Shown: piece by piece, positions 6,895 through 14,398 of the stretch
How the letters are laid out: the number at the start of each line of letters is the position of its first letter
Numbering within the stretch: the first letter of the stretch is position 1
DNA from: Hydrogenophilales bacterium 16-64-46
GTDB lineage: Bacteria > Pseudomonadota > Gammaproteobacteria > Burkholderiales > Thiobacillaceae
Reading direction: 5' to 3'
NCBI GenBank assembly: GCA_002281775.1
Contig: NCGY01000003.1
Location: 48,696-112,695, forward strand
Length of the DNA stretch: 64,000 nucleotides
The notes under the pieces: model-generated
What the model saw: the letters and a program-made list of their open reading frames with translations, nothing else
The model's database searches: none
What the model was told of the DNA's origin: nothing
Made by a program: the position numbers and the translations under genes

Positions 6895-9771
6895 ATGAAC
6901 GCCAGAATCAAAACTGAAAATCACGATAGGCAGGAAACCAAGTACACCACCTGCTACATGTGCGCATGCCGTTGCGGCATCAAGGTCACGCTTGAAGACA
7001 ACAAGGTGCGCTTCATTCAGGGCAACCGCAACCACCCGACCAACCAGGGCGTGCTGTGCGCCAAGGGCTCGGCGGGCATCATGAAGCAGTATTCGACTGC
7101 CAAGCTTACGCAACCCCTGATGCGCAAGCCCGGTACCGAACGCGGTGAAGGTGTCTACGAAGCGATTTCCTGGGATCAGGCGCTGGATATCCTGACCAAT
7201 CGCCTGGAGGAAATCCGCGCCACCGACCCGGCCAAGCTCGCCTACTTCACCGGTCGTGACCAGATGCAAGCGCTGACCGGTCTGTGGGCGCAGCAGTTCG
7301 GCACGCCGAACTGGGCCGCGCACGGCGGTTTCTGCTCGGTCAACATGGCGGCGGCGGGTCTATACACCATCGGTTTCTCGTTCTGGGAATTCGGTGCGCC
7401 GGACTGGGACTACGCCAAGTACTTCATCATGTGGGGCGTGGCCGAAGACCACAGCTCCAACCCGATCAAGATCGGTCTGGAAAAGCTCAAGCGTCGCGGC
7501 GGCAAGTTCGTCTCGGTCAACCCGGTGCGCACCGGCTATTCGGCGATCGCCGACGAATGGCTGCCGATCAAGCCCGGCATGGACGGCCTGCTGGCCATGT
7601 CCATGGTGCACGTGCTGCTGAAGCACGAGTTGTTCGACTACGAATTCCTGGTCAAGTACACCAATGCCTCGTGGCTGGTGGTGCAGACGCCCGGCGAGAA
7701 GGGCGACGGCCTGTTCCTGCGCGACGAAAAGAACCACCCGCTGATCTGGGACATCGAAAAGGAGATGTTCAAGAACGGTGAGGACGGCGACATCGCGCCC
7801 GCGCTGTTCGGCGAATACGTCGCGCCTGACGGTCGCCGCGTGAAGACCGTGTTCTCGATGATGGCCGAGCGCTATCTCGACGCGCAGTACGCGCCGGAAA
7901 ACGTCGCGCTGCAGGTCGGTCTGCCGGCAGAGTCCATTGAACGCATCGCGCTGGAAATGGCGCACGTCGCGTTCAAGGAGGCAGTGGAGCTGCCGATAGC
8001 CTGGACCGACGTGTGGGGCCGCAAGCACGACAAGGTGGTGGGCCGTCCGGTCGCGTTCTACGCCATGCGCGGCATCGCTGCGCATTCCAACGGTTTCCAC
8101 GGGTGCCGTGCGGTGCATTTCATCCAGATGATGCTGGGCGCGCTCGACGGCCCGGGCAACTTCCGCGCACGCGCACCTTACCCCAAGCCCATCCCACCGC
8201 ATCAGCTGCCGGAAAACAACCTCGACATCATCAACGCGCCGAACACGCCGCTCTCGCGCCCGCCGCTCGGCTTCCCGACGCGTCCGGAAGACCTGGTGAT
8301 TGACGAATTCGGCAACCCGGTGCGCATCGACAAGGCGTATTCGTGGGAAGTGCCGATTGCCTCGCACGGCATGATGCACATGGTCATCACCAACGCGTGC
8401 AATCACGATCCGTATGCGATCGACACACTGATGCTGTTCATGGCGAACATGGCGTGGAACTCGACCATGAACACCAAGAATGTGCAGGACATGCTGCGCA
8501 TGAAGGACCCCGAGGAACCTGGCGAATACAAGATTCCGTTCCTGGTCGTGATCGACGCGTTCCACTCGGAGATGACCAACTTCGCCGACCTGATCCTGCC
8601 TGACACGACGTATCTCGAACGCTACGACACGATCTCGCTGCTTGACCGGCCGATTTCCGAGCCGGACGCCGCTGCCGACGCGATCCGCCATCCGCTGGTC
8701 ACGCTCGACCGCGACGTGCGGCCGTGGCAGGAAGTCATGGTCGAACTCGCCAGCCGCCTGAAATTCCCGGCCTTCACCAAGCCTGACGGCACGCGCAAGT
8801 TCACCGGCTACAAGGACTTCATCGTCAACTTCGAGCGTTCGCCCGGGATCGGCTTCCTCGCCGGCTATCGCGGCGTGGACGGCACCAAGTCGCTGAAGGG
8901 CGAGCCCAACCCGAACCAGTGGGAAGCCTACATCGCCAACCAGAGTTTCTTCGCCCACCACTGGCCGGACAATCAGAAGTACGTCCGCTACGCCAACAAG
9001 GATTATCTGGAAGTGGCGGCGGACGCGGGCTTCGTCGGCAAGGTCGAGCCCATCATCATGCAGTTCTACTCCGAACCGCTGCAGAAATTCCGTCTCGCCG
9101 GCATGGGGCTGTACGACGGCCCACAGCCGAACAATCAGGTCGATCGTGAGCGCCTGGTCAAATACTTCGACCCGTTGCCGATGTGGTACCAGCCGCTGGA
9201 ACAGCAGCGTACCGACGCGAACGAATATCCGTTCTTCGCGCTCACCCAGCGGCCGATGTTCATGTACCACTCGTGGGATTCGCAGAACGTCTGGCTGCGC
9301 CAGATCATGGCGCAGAACTATCTCTACATGAACGCCGGCAAGGCCAGGTCCATGGGCATCGAGGATTTCGACTGGGTGTGGGTCGAGTCGCATAACGGCA
9401 AGATCCGCTGCCAGGTGAAAACCATGGAAGGCACGCAGGAAGACACCGTCTGGACCTGGAATGCCATCGGCAAGCAGAAGGGTGCGTGGGGCCTGAAGGA
9501 AAACGCGTCGGAAGCGACCAAGGGCTTCCTGTTGAACCACCTCATCTCCGAGCTGCTGCCGGAGAAGAACGGCGAGCGGCGCGTCACCAACTCCGACCCG
9601 GTCACGGGCCAGGCGGCGTGGTTCGACCTGCGGGTGAAGATCTACAAGGCCGCGCCGGGCGAGACCGGTTCGTGGCCGCAGTTCGACGTATTGAAACCCT
9701 TCCCGGGTGACGAGCGCTACGAACGTCCGAACGTGCTGCGCTACGACGCACGCACGCACGAAAAGAACTGA
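6895..9771 (+). CDS. soeA: SoeA, molybdopterin subunit of sulfite dehydrogenase
   Basis: This is a 958-aa complex iron-sulfur molybdoenzyme catalytic subunit. The N-terminal [4Fe-4S] cysteines are Cys20, Cys23, Cys27 and Cys55 (CYMCACRC, then GVLCAKG). There is no Tat signal, so the active site faces the cytoplasm, as in SoeABC of Allochromatium vinosum, which oxidises sulfite to sulfate and passes electrons to quinone. HGGFCSVNM contains the likely cysteine molybdenum ligand, as in polysulfide reductase relatives. It is followed by a four-cluster ferredoxin subunit and a NrfD-like membrane subunit. The ATG gives MNARIK; a GTG 39 nt upstream is in frame and no strong Shine-Dalgarno decides between them. 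Polysulfide or thiosulfate reductase activity is the main alternative. Confidence 0.9.
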   Translation: MNARIKTENHDRQETKYTTCYMCACRCGIKVTLEDNKVRFIQGNRNHPTNQGVLCAKGSAGIMKQYSTAKLTQPLMRKPGTERGEGVYEAISWDQALDILTNRLEEIRATDPAKLAYFTGRDQMQALTGLWAQQFGTPNWAAHGGFCSVNMAAAGLYTIGFSFWEFGAPDWDYAKYFIMWGVAEDHSSNPIKIGLEKLKRRGGKFVSVNPVRTGYSAIADEWLPIKPGMDGLLAMSMVHVLLKHELFDYEFLVKYTNASWLVVQTPGEKGDGLFLRDEKNHPLIWDIEKEMFKNGEDGDIAPALFGEYVAPDGRRVKTVFSMMAERYLDAQYAPENVALQVGLPAESIERIALEMAHVAFKEAVELPIAWTDVWGRKHDKVVGRPVAFYAMRGIAAHSNGFHGCRAVHFIQMMLGALDGPGNFRARAPYPKPIPPHQLPENNLDIINAPNTPLSRPPLGFPTRPEDLVIDEFGNPVRIDKAYSWEVPIASHGMMHMVITNACNHDPYAIDTLMLFMANMAWNSTMNTKNVQDMLRMKDPEEPGEYKIPFLVVIDAFHSEMTNFADLILPDTTYLERYDTISLLDRPISEPDAAADAIRHPLVTLDRDVRPWQEVMVELASRLKFPAFTKPDGTRKFTGYKDFIVNFERSPGIGFLAGYRGVDGTKSLKGEPNPNQWEAYIANQSFFAHHWPDNQKYVRYANKDYLEVAADAGFVGKVEPIIMQFYSEPLQKFRLAGMGLYDGPQPNNQVDRERLVKYFDPLPMWYQPLEQQRTDANEYPFFALTQRPMFMYHSWDSQNVWLRQIMAQNYLYMNAGKARSMGIEDFDWVWVESHNGKIRCQVKTMEGTQEDTVWTWNAIGKQKGAWGLKENASEATKGFLLNHLISELLPEKNGERRVTNSDPVTGQAAWFDLRVKIYKAAPGETGSWPQFDVLKPFPGDERYERPNVLRYDARTHEKN

Positions 9772-9814
9772 GCGGCAGCATCCATACCAACCACAAGATT
9801 AAAGCGAGTCAATC

Positions 9815-10510
9815 ATGAGATTAGGTTTGGTCATCGACCTCGATGTCTGCGTGGGCTGCCATGCCTGCGCCATCGCCTGCAAGCAGTGGAATGCCTCGGG
9901 CACCATCGGCCCGCTGTCTGATTACGAGCCCTACGGCGCGGAGCCGTCGGGCGTCTGGTTCAACCGGATCCGCCATTACGAAATGGACGAGTATCCGCAC
10001 AACAAGACCGTCAACTTCCCCATGTCGTGCAACCACTGCGAGGACGCCGACTGTGTCACCGTGTGCCCGACCGGCGCGTCGTACAAGCGCGCGGAAGACG
10101 GCATCGTGCTGGTCGACCAGGACAAGTGCATGGGCTGCAACTACTGCTCGTGGGCCTGCCCGTACGGCGCGCGCGAACTGGATCGCTCGTCCGGCACGAT
10201 GAAAAAGTGCACACTGTGTGTGGACCGCATCTACGACGAGACCCTCGCCATCGAAGACCGTCAGCCCTCGTGCGTACTCACCTGCCCGGCGCACGCGCGC
10301 TGGTTCGGCGACTTCGACGACCCGGATTCGCAGGTGTCGCGTATCACCCGTGAGCGCGGCGGTTTCGGCCTCATGCCCGAACTCGGTTACAACCCGACCA
10401 ACCAGTACCTGCCGCCGCGCCGCAAGCCGGTGATCGAGGTCAATACCCAGCCCAAGGGCGGGTTGAAAGAAAGCATCAAACAGTTTGCAAACAAGCTGGT
10501 GCGTCGCTGA
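9815..10510 (+). CDS. soeB: SoeB, four [4Fe-4S] ferredoxin subunit
   Basis: SoeB is the electron-transfer subunit linking SoeA to the membrane subunit. The 231-aa protein carries four cysteine groups typical of DmsB/PsrB ferredoxins: CVGCHACAIACK near the N-terminus, CNHCEDADCVTVCP, CMGCNYCSWACP, and KCTLC with a later SCVLTCP. It has no signal peptide, in agreement with a cytoplasmic SoeA. It starts 43 nt after soeA and ends 82 nt before soeC in the same direction, forming one operon. The Shine-Dalgarno is weak (AGCGAG). Confidence 0.93.
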   Translation: MRLGLVIDLDVCVGCHACAIACKQWNASGTIGPLSDYEPYGAEPSGVWFNRIRHYEMDEYPHNKTVNFPMSCNHCEDADCVTVCPTGASYKRAEDGIVLVDQDKCMGCNYCSWACPYGARELDRSSGTMKKCTLCVDRIYDETLAIEDRQPSCVLTCPAHARWFGDFDDPDSQVSRITRERGGFGLMPELGYNPTNQYLPPRRKPVIEVNTQPKGGLKESIKQFANKLVRR

Positions 10511-10592
10511 GCGGCACACCGATCCGTCATGCTGCCGCCGGGTCAAGGACTTGGCCTGTGCGCAGCGTCGGAAATTTAATTTAGGAATCAGT

Positions 10593-11531
10593 ATGCATCC
10601 CGCATTCTCTGTCATCTTCTTCACGGTTGCGTCAGGCGCAGGCTTTGGCCTGTTCTCCCTGCTGTTCATTGCCGACACCTTCAAGCTCGGTGGCGGTTTC
10701 AGCGCGGATCAGCTGGTGGCGGGCGGCCTGATGTCCGTGGCCCTGATTATTTTCGGCCTGCTGTCTTCGACCTTCCACCTCGCCAACCCCAAGAACGCCT
10801 GGCGGGCGTTTTCCCGCTTCCGCACCTCGTGGCTGTCGCGCGAAGGCGTGTTTGCCGTCGCCTTCATGCCGCTCGCACTGATCTATCTGGCGAGCATCAT
10901 GTTCGATGCCCCGCTGTGGTTGCGCGAATCGACGGGCTTGCTGGCGGCCGTGCTGGCCTGGATCACCGTATTCTCGACCGGGATGATCTATGCCTGCCTG
11001 AAAACCATCCGCCAGTGGAATACGCCGCTGGTGCCGGCCAACTATCTGGCGCTAGGATATTCCAGCGGCAGTCTGTTGCTGCTGCTGGGCGCGGTCATTG
11101 CCGGACTCGACACCACGCCCTATATCGCCATGTCGGCGCTGATAGTATCGATTGCGGCAGTGTTGAAGGCCATCTACTACTTCTGGATCCGTGACCCGGG
11201 CCTGTCCCCCACCATCAACACCGCCACCGGCCTCACCCGTGCCAAAGTAAAGCTCCTCGATACCGGCCATACCCATGGCACCTTCCTCACCCAGGAATTC
11301 GGCTATCAGCTGGCGCGCAGCCAGGCGAGCCTGCTCAAGATCCTGGTCTTCGTCATCGGTTTTGGTTTGCCAGGGCTGATGCTGGTCTGGGTGTTCACCG
11401 CCCAGGGCGGCCAGGCGCTGGCCCTGGTCGCTGCGGTCGCTGGCCTCCTGGGGGCGGCCATGGAGCGCTGGCTGTTCTTTGCCGAGGCGCGCCATGTCGT
11501 GAACCTGTACCACGGCGCGCAGCGTTGCTGA
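10593..11531 (+). CDS. soeC: SoeC, DmsC/NrfD-type membrane anchor
   Basis: This integral membrane protein (312 aa, about eight hydrophobic segments from residue 5 to 300) is the quinone-reactive anchor of the SoeABC complex. It belongs to the DmsC-like family of anchor subunits. Conserved-looking positions include FHLANPKNAWRAF after helix 2 and SWLSREGVF before helix 3. The AGGA sequence 7 nt before the ATG supports the start. It completes the soeABC operon; electrons from sulfite would reach the quinone pool here. Confidence 0.9.
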   Translation: MHPAFSVIFFTVASGAGFGLFSLLFIADTFKLGGGFSADQLVAGGLMSVALIIFGLLSSTFHLANPKNAWRAFSRFRTSWLSREGVFAVAFMPLALIYLASIMFDAPLWLRESTGLLAAVLAWITVFSTGMIYACLKTIRQWNTPLVPANYLALGYSSGSLLLLLGAVIAGLDTTPYIAMSALIVSIAAVLKAIYYFWIRDPGLSPTINTATGLTRAKVKLLDTGHTHGTFLTQEFGYQLARSQASLLKILVFVIGFGLPGLMLVWVFTAQGGQALALVAAVAGLLGAAMERWLFFAEARHVVNLYHGAQRC

Positions 11532-11577
11532 GACACGGGTTCGCCTGCGGCTGGAATGTGACAGGCGTTTGATGTAT

Positions 11578-11593
11578 ATTAGTAAATTCTAAT
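11578..11593. promoter_or_regulatory. Inverted repeat ahead of rhodanese gene (possible operator)
   Basis: ATTAG-N6-CTAAT is a perfect AT-rich inverted repeat in a GC-rich background, 29 nt before the rhodanese start and overlapping the likely core promoter (TATATT at 11575-11580). ArsR-family persulfide sensors such as BigR and SqrR bind AT-rich palindromes of this general type near sulfur genes. That link is inference; no regulator gene is present in the window. Confidence 0.35.
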
Positions 11594-11622
11594 CAATCGC
11601 CTGCGACAGGAGCTTTGCATCT

Positions 11623-11952
11623 ATGTTTGGATTGTCTGGTTACAAGGAAATTGATCCTGCTTACGTGGTGGAGCTTGCCGCCAAAGGCGCGCATCTGATC
11701 GACGTCAGAACGGAAGCGGAAGTCGCGCAGGGCGTCATCGACGGCGCGATCCACATTCCGCTGCACCTCCTGCCCCTGCGCGCGAACGATATTCCGCAGG
11801 ACAAGCCCGTGGTGATCTACTGCCGTTCGGGTGCCCGCTCGGCGCAAGCCTGCGCCTTCATGGCGTCCAAGGGCTACGGCAACATGCACAACCTGGCTGG
11901 CGGCATCATGGCATGGGCCCGTTCCGGCAATGCGCTGGCGCTCCCGCGCTGA
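11623..11952 (+). CDS. rhd: Single-domain rhodanese (Rhd) of the sulfur relay
   Basis: The 109-aa protein is a stand-alone rhodanese sulfurtransferase. The active-site loop is CRSGARS, with Cys carrying the persulfide, and the conserved LIDVRTEAE and GGIMAW segments are present. In A. vinosum and other sulfur oxidisers a small rhodanese encoded with tusA and dsrE2 loads sulfane sulfur onto TusA. Here the same three genes occur in the same order, so a cytoplasmic sulfur-trafficking role is likely. ACAGGAG upstream gives a good ribosome binding site. Confidence 0.92.
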   Translation: MFGLSGYKEIDPAYVVELAAKGAHLIDVRTEAEVAQGVIDGAIHIPLHLLPLRANDIPQDKPVVIYCRSGARSAQACAFMASKGYGNMHNLAGGIMAWARSGNALALPR

Positions 11953-12066
11953 GACAAGCATAAAGAAAGCTGATTGCCATGGTAAATTTGGTTGCAATGC
12001 CATGGCTTCTGGTTTAAGGTACGGCAGCATTTTTTCGTGCATGCCGATTTTGTTTAGGAGAACAAC

Positions 12067-12294
12067 ATGAACTTCGATAAAGAACTCGACGCCCGTGGTC
12101 TGAATTGCCCCCTGCCCATCCTTCGTGCCAAGAAAGCCCTTGCAGAAGTGGGTAGCGGCCAGGTCCTGAAAATCCTCTCGACCGACCCGGGTTCGGTGAA
12201 GGATTTTGCCGCATTCGCCAAGCAGACCGGTAACGAGCTGCTCTCCACCGCCGAAGCGGGCGGCGAATTCACCTTCTTCATGAAGAAGAAGTAA
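12067..12294 (+). CDS. tusA: TusA sulfur-carrier protein
   Basis: TusA is a small cytoplasmic sulfur carrier. This 75-aa protein has the family's GLNCPLPIL motif, with Cys14 as the persulfide-bearing residue. In sulfur oxidisers it passes sulfane sulfur towards Dsr or sHdr oxidation systems; in other bacteria it serves tRNA thiolation. The genomic position between rhd and dsrE2 supports the dissimilatory role. It starts 114 nt after rhd with AGGAG upstream, and a strong hairpin terminator directly follows the gene, so dsrE2 downstream may have lower or separate expression. Confidence 0.95.
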   Translation: MNFDKELDARGLNCPLPILRAKKALAEVGSGQVLKILSTDPGSVKDFAAFAKQTGNELLSTAEAGGEFTFFMKKK

Positions 12295-12310
12295 GCAAGC
12301 AAACTAAACG

Positions 12311-12350
12311 AGCGCCGTCTGTTCAAACGAACACACGGCGCTGTTTTTTT
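12311..12350 (+). terminator. Rho-independent terminator after tusA
   Basis: AGCGCCGT (12311-12318) pairs with ACGGCGCT (12335-12342), with an inner GTTC/GAAC helix, and is followed by GTTTTTTT. It lies between tusA and dsrE2, so it separates or attenuates the two. Confidence 0.9.
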
Positions 12351-12373
12351 AACCGGAACAGGAGAGACAGAGC

Positions 12374-12883
12374 ATGGATACCAAAAAAATGGCCATCATT
12401 GCTACCAAGGGCACACTGGATTGGGCTTATCCCCCCTTCATCCTGGCGTCCACTGCGGCAGCACTGGGGTACGAAACCCAGATTTTCTTCACCTTCTATG
12501 GCCTCCAGCTCGTCCGCAAAGACCTGTCCGGCCTGAAGGTCAGCCCGCTGGGCAACCCCGGCATGCCGATGAAAATGCCCTTCGGCCCCAAGTGGTTCAA
12601 GAGCATCAACTGGAACATGCCCAACGCCATCCAGTCCCTGGTGCCCGGTTATGAAAACGTGGCCACCAGCCTGATGAAAATGACCATCGCCAACAACGGC
12701 GTGGCCACCATCCCGGATCTGCGTGGTCTGTGTCAGGAGGCGGAAGTCAAATTCCTCGCCTGCCAGATGACGGTTGAACTGTTCGGCTTTGAACATTCCG
12801 ACTTCATCGATGGTCTGGAATACGGTGGTGCTGCCACCTTCTTCGAATTTGCCGGCGAAACAGACATCTGCCTGTTCATCTGA
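12374..12883 (+). CDS. dsrE2: DsrE2-type sulfurtransferase
   Basis: This 169-aa protein belongs to the DsrE/DsrF/DsrH-like superfamily, DsrE2 branch. It starts with the typical KMAIIATKGTLDWAYPPF segment and has two cysteines in the C-terminal half, Cys120 and Cys130 (FLACQMTVELFGF), the latter in the usual active position. DsrE2 partners TusA and rhodanese in sulfur transfer, with most homologues membrane associated. Hydrophobic stretches here (FILASTAAALGY) are modest. It sits between two terminators, so it may be transcribed by readthrough from rhd-tusA or from its own promoter. Confidence 0.9.
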   Translation: MDTKKMAIIATKGTLDWAYPPFILASTAAALGYETQIFFTFYGLQLVRKDLSGLKVSPLGNPGMPMKMPFGPKWFKSINWNMPNAIQSLVPGYENVATSLMKMTIANNGVATIPDLRGLCQEAEVKFLACQMTVELFGFEHSDFIDGLEYGGAATFFEFAGETDICLFI

Positions 12884-12900
12884 AATACGCAACGCCAAAG

Positions 12901-12931
12901 AAATGAGCCGGGAATTCCCGGCTCATTTTTT
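12901..12931 (+). terminator. Rho-independent terminator after dsrE2
   Basis: A perfect 28-nt palindrome (12901-12928, 14-bp arms centred on GAATTC) runs into a T tract. It ends the rhd-tusA-dsrE2 unit. Confidence 0.9.
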
Positions 12932-13070
12932 ATGTGTCATTTGTACCACATGCGTTGTGTTATTTTCAGGCAAGTCATCATGACAACTTGTCCGGACCAG
13001 CTTCCGCGCGTAGCCTGCGGACAGGTCATCAAATAAACCTATACGTACTTATTGTTCAGGAGAGCATGCA

Positions 13071-14315
13071 ATGAAATTGTCTCAAGTCTTCGTGGGATTG
13101 GCGCTGGCCGGCCTGGCCGGGAGCGCATTTGCTACCAATGGTTACTTCTCGCATGGCTATGGCATGAAGGCCAAGGGCATGGCGGGGGCTTCTACAGCAA
13201 TGCACGAGGATGCATTCGGCGGGGCCAATAATCCCGCAGCCATGGCATTTGCCGGTAATCGCATTGATCTCGGTGTCGACCTGTTCAGCCCAATCCGTGA
13301 GGCTTCAAACACGGGAGCTTTTGGTCCCGGTACGGTAACGTCTGAAAGCGGTTCAGAATATTTTCTGGTTCCTGAGTTCGGCTACAACCGCATGATTAAC
13401 GAAGATGTGTCCCTAGGGGTCACGGTTTATGGCAATGGTGGGATGAATTCCGATTATTCCGGTATTGCTGCCTTTGGCGGTGCCAACCTGCTTGGTGGAA
13501 GTGGGAGTCTGGGCGTGGATTTGATGCAGTTGATCATTGCGCCTACGGCAGCATTCAAGGTGGACACTAATCACTCGGTGGGGATATCCCCTCTGCTGGG
13601 CTACCAGCGTTTCCGCGCTGAAGGTTTGACAGCGTTCGGCATTCCTAATGCTGGCTATGATGACGCTTTTGGATTTGGTGTCCGTGTGGGCTACATGGGC
13701 AAACTGAGCTCGAGCGTGACGATTGGGGCTGCCTATGCGTCGAAAATCAATTTCGAAGAATTCAGCAAATACGCTGGCCTCTTTGCAGAGCAGGGTGATT
13801 TCGACATTCCCGAGAACTACAACTTGGGTATCGCCTGGCAGGCCAGCCCGATGCTCAAACTTGCTCTGGATTATCAGAGGATCAATTACAGCAGCGTCAA
13901 CTCGGTGGCTAATCCGGTGACATCGCCTGGGGCTTTCGGCGCAGACAACGGGCCTGGCTTCGGCTGGGATGATATGGATGTGTGGAAACTGGGCGTGGAG
14001 TACAAATACAGCCAGAAGTTGACTCTGCGCGCCGGCTATAGCCACGCGGACAGCCCGATTACGGGAGACATGACCTGTGCCACGAGCAATTGTGCTGAAG
14101 TAACGCTGAATATTCTGGCCCCTTCGGTCATTGAGGATCACGTAACACTCGGCTTCACCTACACGCTGGCCTCGGGCAACGAAGTCACCATGTCATACAT
14201 GCATGCTTTTGAGAACGATGCTACGGGCGTTCGCCCTGGGCCGTTTGGTGGTGGTGTAGATCGTATCCAGATGTATCAGAACTCGCTGGGTATCCAGTAC
14301 AGCTGGAAGATGTAA
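13071..14315 (+). CDS. FadL/OmpP1-type outer-membrane transporter
   Basis: The 414-aa protein has a signal peptide ending SAFA, immediately followed by TNGYFSHGYG. This is the N-terminal plug motif of the FadL/TodX/OmpP1 family, 14-stranded barrels that admit hydrophobic compounds through the outer membrane. The rest alternates amphipathic strands ending with an aromatic-rich C-terminal strand (IQYSWKM). Its substrate is unknown. Next to sulfur genes, uptake of hydrophobic sulfur species is a possibility, but a fatty-acid or hydrocarbon substrate is equally open. The gene stands alone between two terminators with AGGAG before the ATG. Confidence 0.88.
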   Translation: MKLSQVFVGLALAGLAGSAFATNGYFSHGYGMKAKGMAGASTAMHEDAFGGANNPAAMAFAGNRIDLGVDLFSPIREASNTGAFGPGTVTSESGSEYFLVPEFGYNRMINEDVSLGVTVYGNGGMNSDYSGIAAFGGANLLGGSGSLGVDLMQLIIAPTAAFKVDTNHSVGISPLLGYQRFRAEGLTAFGIPNAGYDDAFGFGVRVGYMGKLSSSVTIGAAYASKINFEEFSKYAGLFAEQGDFDIPENYNLGIAWQASPMLKLALDYQRINYSSVNSVANPVTSPGAFGADNGPGFGWDDMDVWKLGVEYKYSQKLTLRAGYSHADSPITGDMTCATSNCAEVTLNILAPSVIEDHVTLGFTYTLASGNEVTMSYMHAFENDATGVRPGPFGGGVDRIQMYQNSLGIQYSWKM

Positions 14316-14336
14316 GGTCGTTCAACGACGAAAACG

Positions 14337-14364
14337 AAAAAAGCCGGGCCAGCCCGGCTTTTTT
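14337..14364. terminator. Bidirectional terminator between fadL-type gene and valS
   Basis: A 12-bp perfect stem (AAAAAAGCCGGG / CCCGGCTTTTTT) with a 4-nt loop lies between two convergent genes and has a T tract on both strands, so it can serve both. Confidence 0.92.
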
Positions 14365-14398
14365 CATTGCCTGAACTTATGAAGAGGGTGAACCGAGC

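Noticed and set aside
7360..9759. Very long open frame antisense to soeA (about 800 codons)
   Set aside because: It mirrors the GC-rich codon pattern of soeA, has no family features, and is full of Arg/His/Val typical of antisense shadow frames.
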